This document shows positions 16,980-24,943 of a DNA stretch of 64,000 bases, in pieces (within the stretch, counting starts at the first letter, position 1; every line of letters begins with the position of its first letter). The position numbers and the translations under genes are program-made. The notes under the pieces were generated by a model. The model ran no database searches and was not told where the DNA came from. It saw only the letters and a program-made list of their open reading frames with translations. The DNA is from Dyadobacter soli (GTDB lineage: Bacteria > Bacteroidota > Bacteroidia > Cytophagales > Spirosomataceae): positions 124,001 to 188,000 of the forward strand of contig NZ_FNAN01000007.1 in the NCBI RefSeq assembly GCF_900101885.1, read 5' to 3'.

Positions 16980-19675
16980 TATCCTCCGAAAATTGCCTTA
17001 TTCCTTTTTTCCACTCGTTTAAAAGCGACATAGAGATCCTCGCCGCGAAGTCTGACTTCTGGTATTATGACATTGCTGCCTCCGCTGCCGCCACCATGCA
17101 TTTTGATGCTTTTTTCAATGGATTTATCGACCTTGCTGTAAGGTGCGATCATTTCAGGGTCATGCCGGGCGTTGGGATTGTCGCCTACTATCGCACTCAT
17201 CTCGCCATAAGCAAAACCACCTTTTGCGAATCGAGTTGACTCGCCCATTTTACTGACCTTATTTTTTAGCACAGTTCCGGCCGCAATCGCAAGTACACCA
17301 GCTGCAAGAGCGACGTACCCGTTCATTGATTTTATTGCCACCTTCAATCCCTGTATTACTGTATTGTAGGTAACTAGCGCCTTTCCTATATTAACCAACA
17401 AGTTGCCAATTACTGAGTACATCATATCCCCAATCCCCGACAGACCGCTCATGCTGTCTCCTAACTTTTCTCCCAAAGTAGTAAACGCTTCAACCGCTCC
17501 GCCCCTGACTGCCGCGGTGATAGCCTGGTTCATCTCAGCGGTGGTTCGAGCAATTCCTCGAACTTTTTCCTTATATTTTTCACCAGATTGCTGGGCCAAT
17601 TTTGGGAGCTGAGTGAAAAAGCTTTTCGCATCAGCCAAATTGAACGCCGACCCGAATGTATCCTTGAATTGGACCGTAACGTCAAGAATTGTTTTAATGC
17701 GATCAGCATATTGAGCGAGTGACTCATTGGCTGTCTTCGCAGAGCCCCTGAAATATTCTTTTGCCGAATCGAGGTCAAAAACCGATCCGAACATTGAATT
17801 CAAATCAAAGGCCGCATCGAATTGAAGGTTGCTCTCTCCGAGGTACTTTGCCGCTGATTTTGATATCGCTTCCTGAGTGGCTTTTAGCCTGGAATCCATC
17901 AATGCCGCGCCGGATGCCTTTGCCTGAGCTGCCGACTGAGGGCTAGCACCGGCAGAAAGCTTATCAAGCCAATCGTTTCCCGTCGCTTTCTGAGGCAATT
18001 GCAACTTAGAGTTGTTGATTAGCTTTTGACTTTCCACGTTCAATGCGGCAGTCACGCCAATCAACTCCTTGTAGGATTTGATTTTTCCCTTTAACGCTTC
18101 GCGCTCCTCAGCCCACTTGCCAGCCAGATCGATCTGCCAGATTTTGAAAGCAGACTCGGACATTTTCTCATAGTACTCGGCAGCATCCCCGGCGGCCGGA
18201 GCCAGCGCCGCAGACTCCCCGCCGAGCTTACTCATTGCTCCTTTGACTCCGTCGATTGCCTTACCGGCTACCGCAAACGAATCAGGGACATCAAAGCGGA
18301 ATTTCTGAGTTAGTCCGTCGATGTATTTTACAGCCGAGCTTGCACCCTGGCCAATGGCATTGAAGCCTAATGCTTCGTTGAAGGTGCCGAACAGACCGAG
18401 CGCGCCTTTTGCTATGCCGCCAATCGTATCCACGATCGCGTTAGCGGCATTCTTGCCAACGTTTACAAGCGCCTTCCACATGTTGCCCCAGTCGCCCTGA
18501 ATCAGGTTAAGAACGACTTTGAAAGACTCCATCAGTATGCCGAGGGCTGAGCTTCCAAGGCCGGTGAGCGTTGTCCACCAGGTAGAATCCGTCAGAAACT
18601 TTTTAACTGAATCCCAATTGGTAATGATCGCGGCAGCAGCCACGCCAACAACTGCGATGGTAGCCGTGATTGGAGCCGATATCGCGCCGAAGCCGGTTGC
18701 AAGTAAAGGAAGTAGCTTTATCAGCCCGCCGACCGTACCCACAAGTGCAGGAATCCCAACGGCGAGTGCTCCGACTGCAAAAATGGACTTCTGAGCTTCC
18801 GGAGTAAGTGCCTGAAAGTTCGAAGTGAGGTTGTCAATAATACCGGTAAGCCCGGAGATTTTACCCGTAATATCGAATGCCTTATCGGCGCCTTCGCCCA
18901 ATGCCGCCGATGCGAACGTAGTGGCATCGCTAAGCTGCTCCAAAGAGTTGGCGGCCCCGCCGCCGGCAAAAGGAATCTTTTCAAGCTCGGTAACAAACTT
19001 GTCGATGAACGCAGTAACCCCAATGCTCTTCATTTTCGCATTCAGTTTTTCAACGTCCTGCGTCCCGAAAGCGGCCTCCATTGCGTCATAAGTCTGAGGC
19101 ATACGGGTAGCCAGCTGCCGAAGATCGACCTGGTTGATGTGGCGGCCACGAACAAACTGATTTAGGTTGATCAATGCCGGTTCCAGGTCGACGGCGGAGC
19201 CGCCCGCGTCTGTGATGGCATTGGCGAAGGCTTTGAGCGACCGGGTAGCCAGGTCACTGTTAAGCTTCATAGCCTTCATGCCGATCAGAGCTTTCGCACC
19301 ATCAAAAATCCCAATGTTTGGCAATTTCGCCAGCTCCCGGACATTCTGCATTGACTCCCCGTAACGTTCGAGCCCTCGTTGAAGCTTCTGAAGCTCGGCG
19401 TAATCCTTGAACGCTTTACCGGCAGCAAAAAGAGCAGGCAGCCCGCCAACGATAGCTATTTTCTTGCTAATGTCGGTCAGGTCACTGCTTAGTTTTGACA
19501 AACCGCCTCTAAAGGCGGCCTGCTCCTTTGCGGCTCGTTTGTAGCTATCGGTGAGCTTATTGTTGACCTCGAAAACCGTGGAACGAACCGCCGCAGACGC
19601 GCGCTTCATACCGTCAAGCAATCCCTGAATTGACGAGCCAACCCGTATGTTTGTTGCTCCTACGCTAGGTTGCAT
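16979..19675 (-). CDS. Tail tape measure protein, 898 aa
   Basis: This is the tape measure that fixes tail length and later helps DNA entry. I chose ATG 19675 (MQPSVGATNIRVG) because the frame upstream of it overlaps the chaperone gene and looks unrelated. The start then overlaps the previous stop by about 11 bases. The protein is long and helical. It has a tape-measure N-terminal region (about 60-250, with GRHINQVDLRQLATRMPQ), hydrophobic segments near 300-370 and a Gly-rich hydrophobic zone near 790-850. At the usual rule of about 0.15 nm per residue the tail would be roughly 130 nm long (inference). Confidence 0.9.
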   Translation of the reverse strand: MQPSVGATNIRVGSSIQGLLDGMKRASAAVRSTVFEVNNKLTDSYKRAAKEQAAFRGGLSKLSSDLTDISKKIAIVGGLPALFAAGKAFKDYAELQKLQRGLERYGESMQNVRELAKLPNIGIFDGAKALIGMKAMKLNSDLATRSLKAFANAITDAGGSAVDLEPALINLNQFVRGRHINQVDLRQLATRMPQTYDAMEAAFGTQDVEKLNAKMKSIGVTAFIDKFVTELEKIPFAGGGAANSLEQLSDATTFASAALGEGADKAFDITGKISGLTGIIDNLTSNFQALTPEAQKSIFAVGALAVGIPALVGTVGGLIKLLPLLATGFGAISAPITATIAVVGVAAAAIITNWDSVKKFLTDSTWWTTLTGLGSSALGILMESFKVVLNLIQGDWGNMWKALVNVGKNAANAIVDTIGGIAKGALGLFGTFNEALGFNAIGQGASSAVKYIDGLTQKFRFDVPDSFAVAGKAIDGVKGAMSKLGGESAALAPAAGDAAEYYEKMSESAFKIWQIDLAGKWAEEREALKGKIKSYKELIGVTAALNVESQKLINNSKLQLPQKATGNDWLDKLSAGASPQSAAQAKASGAALMDSRLKATQEAISKSAAKYLGESNLQFDAAFDLNSMFGSVFDLDSAKEYFRGSAKTANESLAQYADRIKTILDVTVQFKDTFGSAFNLADAKSFFTQLPKLAQQSGEKYKEKVRGIARTTAEMNQAITAAVRGGAVEAFTTLGEKLGDSMSGLSGIGDMMYSVIGNLLVNIGKALVTYNTVIQGLKVAIKSMNGYVALAAGVLAIAAGTVLKNKVSKMGESTRFAKGGFAYGEMSAIVGDNPNARHDPEMIAPYSKVDKSIEKSIKMHGGGSGGSNVIIPEVRLRGEDLYVAFKRVEKRNKAIFGG

Positions 19676-20051
19676 ATTTCTTTGGATTGAATAGTCTGTC
19701 GTATTGTTCCATCGCCTCGGGCGTAAATCTCTCCTCGATGTATTTTTCCAAATCCAGCGAAGCACCGTCGGTGTTTGGATTTATGAATTGCTCCACTGAA
19801 ACCGGATTTTCCACGACCTTACCGGCCATTTTATACACCCAATAGGCGATGTATTTCGCCCTGTCAGTCTCGATTTTTTGACGCTGGTTGAATCCCTCCC
19901 GCAGCAGGGAAAACTGGTACGGGGTTATAACTTCCAGCTCTGACGGGGCAAGGCCCATCAGTCCAGCACCCCTGTACCAGTCATCAGGATCAAATTTTAC
20001 TTCGTCCCTTTTTCGCTTAGTGCCTCGACTGCGGCGAGTGCGGGGGTTAAC
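19665..20051 (-). CDS. Tail assembly chaperone, frameshifted T part (gpGT-like)
   Basis: This is the downstream half of a tail-chaperone pair, read in the -1 frame relative to the gene at 19997-20410. It has no good start of its own. Its frame runs back through the overlap and joins the upstream protein at the heptamer A AAA AAG (20051-20057), giving a fusion of about 248 aa. The T part contains a basic stretch and then a helical region (DPDDWYRGAGLMGLAPSELE). In lambda-type phages the G and GT products chaperone the tape measure during tail assembly, and the gene immediately downstream here is indeed the tape measure. Confidence 0.75.
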   Translation of the reverse strand, partial: VNPRTRRSRGTKRKRDEVKFDPDDWYRGAGLMGLAPSELEVITPYQFSLLREGFNQRQKIETDRAKYIAYWVYKMAGKVVENPVSVEQFINPNTDGASLDLEKYIEERFTPEAMEQYDRLFNPKKYAT

Positions 20052-20410
20052 TTTTTTAGCACTGAACCGGAACCGGCCAAATAACCCGGCAACACTTTTG
20101 CAACTGCCTCGGTATCTTCGCACTCATCATACAATTCGAGGAGCTCTTCGTAACTATTCCATGCGCGGTCTTCTGGCCTCACTCCACAATGAATAAGGAA
20201 TGGAATTGCCTCGATTGGGTCTATCGATTCAAGCAAATCGAAGCTTGAAGGGAGTTCGGGACGCTCCTCTTTGATGCGTAGAAACGTTAGGGTGCCGAAA
20301 AAGACTGTGAATAATTTGCCTCCCAGCTCAATATTAAATTTTGTGGGTGCCTTGATGACATCCAGTTTCTCCGGCTCTGGTTGAACCTTTGTAGTTAATT
20401 TCTTTGACAT
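19997..20410 (-). CDS. Tail assembly chaperone G-like protein, 137 aa
   Basis: This gene lies between the tail-tube and tape-measure genes, the invariant place of the G/GT tail chaperones. The protein is small and mixed helical (KFNIELGGKLFTVFFGTLTF near the N-terminus). Codons 119-120 are AAA AAG preceded by A, forming an in-frame -1 slippery heptamer. The gene ends 54 bases after that site. Most ribosomes should give the 137-aa form and a minority the longer fusion. A 9-bp hairpin lies in its leader. Confidence 0.82.
   Translation of the reverse strand: MSKKLTTKVQPEPEKLDVIKAPTKFNIELGGKLFTVFFGTLTFLRIKEERPELPSSFDLLESIDPIEAIPFLIHCGVRPEDRAWNSYEELLELYDECEDTEAVAKVLPGYLAGSGSVLKKLTPALAAVEALSEKGTK
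20051..20057 (-). promoter_or_regulatory. Programmed -1 ribosomal frameshift site A_AAA_AAG
   Basis: On the minus strand the string A AAA AAG sits exactly in the zero frame of the chaperone G gene (codons 118-120, ctA AAA AAG). Slipping by -1 enters the long open frame that ends at 19665. A second A-rich run (GAAAAAGGG) lies near the G stop but fits the slippery consensus less well. Confidence 0.75.
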
Positions 20411-20423
20411 AACGATTTAGTTT

Positions 20424-20451
20424 AAGCGAGGTCCATTTCTGAACCTCGCTT
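20424..20451 (-). terminator. Intergenic hairpin between tail tube and tail chaperone genes
   Basis: A 9-bp perfect stem (AAGCGAGGT with ACCTCGCTT, 10-nt loop) lies between the tail-tube stop and the chaperone start. It has no T-tract, so it is probably an attenuator or mRNA-end stabiliser. It would fit the need for much more tail tube than chaperone. It splits a copy of the recurrent leader motif in two. Confidence 0.45.
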
Positions 20452-20476
20452 CATTGTTGATGAAATGAGTTATTGA

Positions 20477-20929
20477 CTACTCCGAAGGCGTAATGGTGAT
20501 CTTTTTCATCGCCGAAATGGTGGCACTGTAAGTCTGCAGCCCGTTTGCTGTACCTGCCTCACCATACGCCGAGACAAACCCGGTGAAACTTCGAACGCGG
20601 TCACCTGTCATGCCGCGAGCATATTTGAATTCTTTGGGCTCCTTTGAAAGGTGCCAGTCTTCCAGATCGTTTCCGGAAACGTTTGCAGCTTTTTCAGCGG
20701 TGGGATATTCTTTCACAATTCCGTTCAGCGTAAATGCAGGGATCGGGTCGTTACCGGAAATCAAAATTTCGTTGCCGCCGTAGCAGTTCGCTTCCAGCTG
20801 TTCGAGTTCGCTGGACATATTGATGTCCGTAGCGCATTTGATAACTACAAAATTGTCGTCATCGGCTTTGTCTACCGCCATGGTTGTCTCGTTACCCCGG
20901 ACGGTGGATACGGTTCTTGCTGTTGGCAT
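20477..20929 (-). CDS. Major tail tube protein, 150 aa
   Basis: This small beta-rich protein stands between the tail terminator and the chaperone pair, the standard place of the siphophage tail tube protein. It has motifs typical of tube subunits: an N-terminal loop rich in polar residues, a central NGIVKEYPTAEKAANV segment and a C-terminal YSATISAMKKITITPSE strand. It should polymerise around the tape measure. Its start is preceded by the prophage leader motif, and its end is followed by the hairpin at 20424-20451. Confidence 0.85.
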   Translation of the reverse strand: MPTARTVSTVRGNETTMAVDKADDDNFVVIKCATDINMSSELEQLEANCYGGNEILISGNDPIPAFTLNGIVKEYPTAEKAANVSGNDLEDWHLSKEPKEFKYARGMTGDRVRSFTGFVSAYGEAGTANGLQTYSATISAMKKITITPSE

Positions 20930-20955
20930 GATTTATTATTGTTTGTTGATGATTG

Positions 20956-21342
20956 CTATTTGGGTTCGGCTATCGCCTCGTATTCGACTACTTTAATGTG
21001 CACCTCGGTGTCTTCGTCCGAGTTATCTCCTAGCACCTGGCCGTTCATGATCACTATACCGACATTGCTCACTGTACCGCTGAATTCATCCAGTGTATTT
21101 CGTATCGCGTCGACGACATCCTGCGCTTCTTCGTAGGTTTCAGCGTGGATACCTATTTCCAAAATACCGGTGTGCGTACCTTGCGAATCGTAACATCCCT
21201 GTTTTTCCATTCGGTCAGAAAGCACATACACTGCCGGTAAGGCAGTACCCTTTTTAATGAAATTCGGCTGGATGCGTCCATCTACCAATTGAGATACTTC
21301 TGGTGTGGTGTGAAGCAAGTCCAAAAATGCTTTTGTAATCAT
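20956..21342 (-). CDS. Tail terminator / DUF3168-like protein, 128 aa
   Basis: The sequence shows the DUF3168/tail-completion pattern: an N-terminal helix, then GRIQPNFIKKGTALPAVYVLS, and a later VVDAIRNTLDEFSG helix. This family caps the tail tube and joins it to the head. It overlaps the upstream HK97-gp10-like gene by one base and is followed by the tail tube gene, the expected order. Confidence 0.85.
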   Translation of the reverse strand: MITKAFLDLLHTTPEVSQLVDGRIQPNFIKKGTALPAVYVLSDRMEKQGCYDSQGTHTGILEIGIHAETYEEAQDVVDAIRNTLDEFSGTVSNVGIVIMNGQVLGDNSDEDTEVHIKVVEYEAIAEPK

Positions 21343-21833
21343 CAGTATCTACCTTTTATTAGATTCCTCCTTGCCCATTTTTGGAATGATAGTAGCACTT
21401 CCCGATTGAAGTTGTCCCTCACTATACCAATGGTAAATTCGAAGGCGTCATCAAGGAAACTCTTGCCTCTATGAAACCGGCCTCCCCGATCTGTAAAGCC
21501 TTCGGTAATGAAATGCGTCCTCCATCCTACCTTCCCTTTCTTCTTCGAAACGCCGACAACTGCGCGGGCCGATTCGTCTGCAACAGGCGGCACCATTTTG
21601 ATCCTCACGTCGCGGCGGGTCATTCCTCCCCGAGCATAATCCGGCCCCTTGTTCTTACCCCAGCCTTCACGAGAAACCACACGGCCTTTCGGCGCAAGCC
21701 TCTGAGCAGAATTGTACATTGGCCGAACCGATTTCCGCAATGCGGAGCTGGCCACTGACTTGGGCATAATGCTTTTGTAAGCTCCCAGGCCATCAGCGAG
21801 TTTTAATAGGTCGTTGGCATCAATCTTGATCAT
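21342..21833 (-). CDS. HK97 gp10-like head-tail joining protein, 163 aa
   Basis: This basic protein starts with a helical region (LLKLADGLGAYKSIMPKSVASSALRKSV) and resembles the HK97 gp10 / minor tail (phage completion) family. Proteins of this type act at the neck, between head-closure and tail-terminator proteins. It overlaps both neighbours by a few bases or less. The assignment rests on sequence pattern and the strict synteny. Confidence 0.8.
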   Translation of the reverse strand: MIKIDANDLLKLADGLGAYKSIMPKSVASSALRKSVRPMYNSAQRLAPKGRVVSREGWGKNKGPDYARGGMTRRDVRIKMVPPVADESARAVVGVSKKKGKVGWRTHFITEGFTDRGGRFHRGKSFLDDAFEFTIGIVRDNFNREVLLSFQKWARRNLIKGRY

Positions 21834-22210
21834 TCTACCAGCTCGGTTTTGATAAGGATTCCATCGCCCCGGCCGATTTCTGATGCCGGTGCTACAACTT
21901 TGTAGGTCCGGTTATCGGTTAGGTCTTTAAGGATCCAAGTGTTATTGATCGTCTGCTCTTGACTCCGGATGAGCGATGGAATGAAACGCAGGTCCCAATC
22001 CACGGACAGAGTCGAAATCACGCGTTGGCTGACTTTTTCGTTATCCTGAGCGGTTGCCTTTTCAAGTTTGTGAGCCGGATATTTGTCGTAGATAACCTGC
22101 TCGCCCGTGCCTGTTTCGTAGTATTCATTTTGAACGGTAACCGGCCGGATCAGCTGCACGCGCCTGTCGTACCTGCCCAGGCCCCGACGTCTTTCTCTTC
22201 TATCCCGCAT
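21830..22210 (-). CDS. Head closure (head-tail adaptor) protein, 126 aa
   Basis: This is a small beta-barrel head-closure protein of the SPP1 gp16 / phage head-tail joining family. It has the pattern RRVQLIRPVTVQNEYYETGTG near the N-terminus and a C-terminal GDGILIKTEL strand. It plugs the neck after DNA packaging. It overlaps the connector gene upstream by 11 bases and the gp10-like gene downstream by 4. Confidence 0.82.
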   Translation of the reverse strand: MRDRRERRRGLGRYDRRVQLIRPVTVQNEYYETGTGEQVIYDKYPAHKLEKATAQDNEKVSQRVISTLSVDWDLRFIPSLIRSQEQTINNTWILKDLTDNRTYKVVAPASEIGRGDGILIKTELVE

Positions 22211-22751
22211 AAGCTATCACGTAAGGTTGAAGCAGCCTGTCGGCCATTGTCTTTTTCTCGCGCACATAGTCGCCCGGGTCGTCATACCATTCAGCAATCA
22301 GAGCCCGGACTGCTTGTAACAGTCTGTGTGGTATTTTCCCTTCGTCGTAGCCAGCAGTGAAAGTTGTCCGAAAGAAGCTCCCTGTGGCCTTGAATGAAGA
22401 TTTCCACCTGATTCGCGAGGTAGTTTCACTGGTCGGAATTCGCTTGTATTCTGTATCGGCGATCGATACAAAATCATCGTCAATTTCCTGTTCGATACTA
22501 AAAATGCTGGTTACGTTGCACGTATCAGCAAACTTGCAGGGAAGGCAATCGGTGTACCACTCGTAAGTGGAAACGCCCAGAGATAAATTGCATTCCTTCT
22601 CCACGTAGCTCACCGCCGCGTTGATCAGATCCTGAATTTTAGAATCGTCCTCGGTGAAATCCGGAATGTCAAGACGAAGCCAGTTCTTCGCCTGTTCAAC
22701 TGTGACAGGCGAAGACGTGTACTTCGTTTTTAATACCGGATAGGTGTTCAT
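22200..22751 (-). CDS. Head-tail connector protein (gp6-like), 183 aa
   Basis: The N-terminus has the typical connector pattern VTVEQAKNWLRLD, then DSKIQDLINAAVSYVEKECN, of the HK97 gp6 / phage_connect family. These adaptor rings dock under the portal. A C-terminal helix around RLLQAVRALIAEWYDDPGDY fits the same family. It overlaps the small gene upstream by four bases (ATGA). Confidence 0.88.
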   Translation of the reverse strand: MNTYPVLKTKYTSSPVTVEQAKNWLRLDIPDFTEDDSKIQDLINAAVSYVEKECNLSLGVSTYEWYTDCLPCKFADTCNVTSIFSIEQEIDDDFVSIADTEYKRIPTSETTSRIRWKSSFKATGSFFRTTFTAGYDEGKIPHRLLQAVRALIAEWYDDPGDYVREKKTMADRLLQPYVIAYAG

Positions 22752-22942
22752 TTGAGAGCTTTCGCGTATTTTTTCTCGATCAATTCATTGGCCTTTTCTT
22801 CGGTAAGAATAGGCTGATCTCCTACCTCGTGAGCGACGAGGGGGTGAAATTTGATGATCTCAACCTGCTTGGTTTTGCCTTGGTACTCTGTTGTAGCCTC
22901 GGCCGCCTTAGCGTCCGCTGTGGCTTTTGTTTGTTCTGCCAT
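22748..22942 (-). CDS. Small capsid-neighbour protein, 64 aa
   Basis: This is a short Ala/Lys/Glu-rich protein of unknown function between the major capsid and connector genes. A middle segment VEIIKFHPLVAHEVG separates two charged helices. The four-base overlap with the connector gene and the tight cluster support it as real. It may be a minor head protein or head-completion factor. Confidence 0.7.
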   Translation of the reverse strand: MAEQTKATADAKAAEATTEYQGKTKQVEIIKFHPLVAHEVGDQPILTEEKANELIEKKYAKALK

Positions 22943-22997
22943 TGTTTTATGGAAGTGGGCCGTTGCCAGCCCGGTTATACAATATTACAGTTGCCGA

Positions 22998-24311
22998 TTA
23001 GGCTGTCAGGGCGTCTTTGATACCCGCAAACGACTTGTTGCGAACCGCTTTCATCGCCCAGAATGCGTTGGCAGTAACTTCGATCTGAGCCTTCTTTTTC
23101 TGAGTGTACGGGTCGATGATAAACTCGGTACCACCCCACATGCCCACGCGGAAATCGCGGAAGTTTCCGAAGATGATCGCGGAAGCGTTGTTGGCAGTTC
23201 CTTTGGTCAAGTTCGAAGGAACGATGTTGGAGACTACTGCATCGTGGCCATTCAGCACGTTATCTGGGCTCCATACCGGTGCGCCGTTGGTGCCTGTGAA
23301 AACCTGAGTGGTTTTCAGTTTTGACCTCACCTTTGTGTTCGTCAAATACTTCGGAACACCTTTGTTGTGGTTGAAGCTGTCAATAAGCCCTTCCAGTGCC
23401 ACAACGTCGTTGTAGGTAGGCACCGCGCCATTTGTTCCGAGTGCCAACAGGTTCCCATTGCCCGAAGTGATGATGGTCAAAAGGGTTGCAATTGCTTCTG
23501 CGTTCATTTTCTGCGCAAGTGCCTCAGAAATCGCCGTTAACACGATGTTCTGCATATCAAACGAGGTTTGAAGCAACGTTTGACGTGAAATTGGCACAGT
23601 GGTACCGCGACGAGTCGGCTTCATCTCGAATGAGCTGAACAAGATTTCAGAATCATTCATCTGTTCGATCTCGGTCAACTCCTGAATGGTAGGGGCAGTT
23701 TCCTGAACAGGGAAAACGATATCGCCTTTCAGTCCGGTCATGAACCACGCGCCGACCTTATCAAGGAACGTATCAGCCTGGATCAAACCAAGAAGACCCT
23801 GCAAATCCTTTTCAACGAGGAGCCCGCCTTGATCCCCCGGATTTGTGGTTTGTCCTGTGACAGTTTGGCCGCGTTTCTCGAAAACGGAGTCAAGAACGAC
23901 GATACTGTTACCAGTAAGTTCGAGTCCAGCGTCGATTGCGCGCTGCTCACCCATTTTTGCTACTTCGGCCTCAACGCCATCCAATGCGCGCTGTTCGAGT
24001 TTAGCCAAAAGGGCGCGGTTCAGGTTAAAGCCTGCGAGATTACGTTGATCACCTTTCGATGTGTCACGGTTGCCATCTTCGCCTCCGCCTGGGAAACCCT
24101 GTGCACGGCCAGCCTGGAACGATTCGATCGCTCTTGCCTGATCAATTTGCGCATCCAACGCCCGAATTTCTCCCATCAGGTCGTTGAATGTTTTAAACTC
24201 CTCAGAGGTGAGGTTCCGGTTTTCGGCATCACCGACCTTGGAAGCTGTATCAGCGGCCTCAGCCTTAACTGCGCGCTCATCCAGCAATTCTTTAAGCGTT
24301 TTCTTAGCCAT
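22998..24311 (-). CDS. HK97-fold major capsid protein, 437 aa
   Basis: This is a major capsid protein with an N-terminal coiled-coil scaffolding (delta) region (about 1-80; ELLDERAVKAEA, then RALDAQIDQARAIESF). A mature HK97-fold domain follows. The later motif SRQTLLQTSFDMQNIVLTAISEALAQ is typical of the capsid spine helix and nearby strand. The prohead protease just upstream probably removes the N-terminal part, with the cut likely near residues 90-150, which I cannot place exactly. The leader carries a clear copy of the recurrent prophage motif at 24316-24330. Confidence 0.92.
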   Translation of the reverse strand: MAKKTLKELLDERAVKAEAADTASKVGDAENRNLTSEEFKTFNDLMGEIRALDAQIDQARAIESFQAGRAQGFPGGGEDGNRDTSKGDQRNLAGFNLNRALLAKLEQRALDGVEAEVAKMGEQRAIDAGLELTGNSIVVLDSVFEKRGQTVTGQTTNPGDQGGLLVEKDLQGLLGLIQADTFLDKVGAWFMTGLKGDIVFPVQETAPTIQELTEIEQMNDSEILFSSFEMKPTRRGTTVPISRQTLLQTSFDMQNIVLTAISEALAQKMNAEAIATLLTIITSGNGNLLALGTNGAVPTYNDVVALEGLIDSFNHNKGVPKYLTNTKVRSKLKTTQVFTGTNGAPVWSPDNVLNGHDAVVSNIVPSNLTKGTANNASAIIFGNFRDFRVGMWGGTEFIIDPYTQKKKAQIEVTANAFWAMKAVRNKSFAGIKDALTA

Positions 24312-24331
24312 TTTATAGTTTGTTGATGAAA
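24312..24331 (-). promoter_or_regulatory. Representative copy of a recurrent leader motif (minus strand TTCATCAACAAACTA)
   Basis: On the minus strand this reads TTCATCAACAAACTATAAA just before the capsid ATG. Related copies precede other starts at 7261-7280, 8068-8082, 12149-12165, 20453-20467 (separated from its gene by a hairpin), 20938-20951, 29558-29569 and 30764-30776. All are in the same orientation, within about 10-60 bp of a start codon. It may be a translation-enhancing leader, an RNA-processing site or part of a phage promoter. Confidence 0.6.
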
Positions 24332-24337
24332 TGAAAA

Positions 24338-24943
24338 TTATCGTAAAAGCTGCCGTTGCATTTTTACAAACTGGCTGCGATAAGAGATTTCTTGTAGTTT
24401 TTTGAGCTGTATAAACTCGTCAAATGACCTTTTAGCCACTTCTGAGGATGAATTCAGGTACGCGGCCATCGAAACGGGGCCCCACTCGAATACCTCATCG
24501 ATTTTTGTGACGTATCGAACATAAATGCCACCTTCTTCCTCTACCCACTCTTCACCTTTTCGGGGAACATGGAACATGAAAGAGCTCCCCGTAACGTCCC
24601 GGCGCAGAATGGGCGAAATGACGATATCGTTCGTGGTCTGGTTGTTGGGCGGAAGCGTCTCGTAATCCAACCCCTCGGCGGTTATCGTGTAGCTCGTCGT
24701 TTGGTTCCGGACGGTGCCGAGAATGTGGCTTGTGTTGTGGTTCCAGCAAGAGATGGCGTTCTCCATACGGGCACCTTCAAGTGCCCGCGAGTCGATTATC
24801 TCGTAAAACCATCCGAGTTTTCTGGAACGCTGATTGAAAACAATCGCCCTTCCCGGAATCTTCCACGACCCATCTTCATTCTGCATCGCCCTCACTTCGC
24901 TCAGATCCTGAGGAAGAAAGCTCGCGTCCGTCAGCAGCTCCAT
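24338..24943 (-). CDS. HK97-family prohead protease, 201 aa
   Basis: This is a serine protease of the herpesvirus-assemblin-like fold that trims the capsid protein during head maturation. The candidate catalytic histidine is in CWNHNTSHILGT and the serine in RRDVTGSSFMF, with the usual spacing. The C-terminal helix around DEFIQLKKL is typical. It lies between portal and capsid genes, and its start lies inside the portal gene's end (68-base overlap). Confidence 0.88.
   Translation of the reverse strand: MELLTDASFLPQDLSEVRAMQNEDGSWKIPGRAIVFNQRSRKLGWFYEIIDSRALEGARMENAISCWNHNTSHILGTVRNQTTSYTITAEGLDYETLPPNNQTTNDIVISPILRRDVTGSSFMFHVPRKGEEWVEEEGGIYVRYVTKIDEVFEWGPVSMAAYLNSSSEVAKRSFDEFIQLKKLQEISYRSQFVKMQRQLLR

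Noticed and set aside
20051..20123. Independent ATG start for the T-like chaperone at 20123
   Set aside because: It would lie deep inside the G gene and give an implausible basic N-terminus; the slippery heptamer explains expression better.
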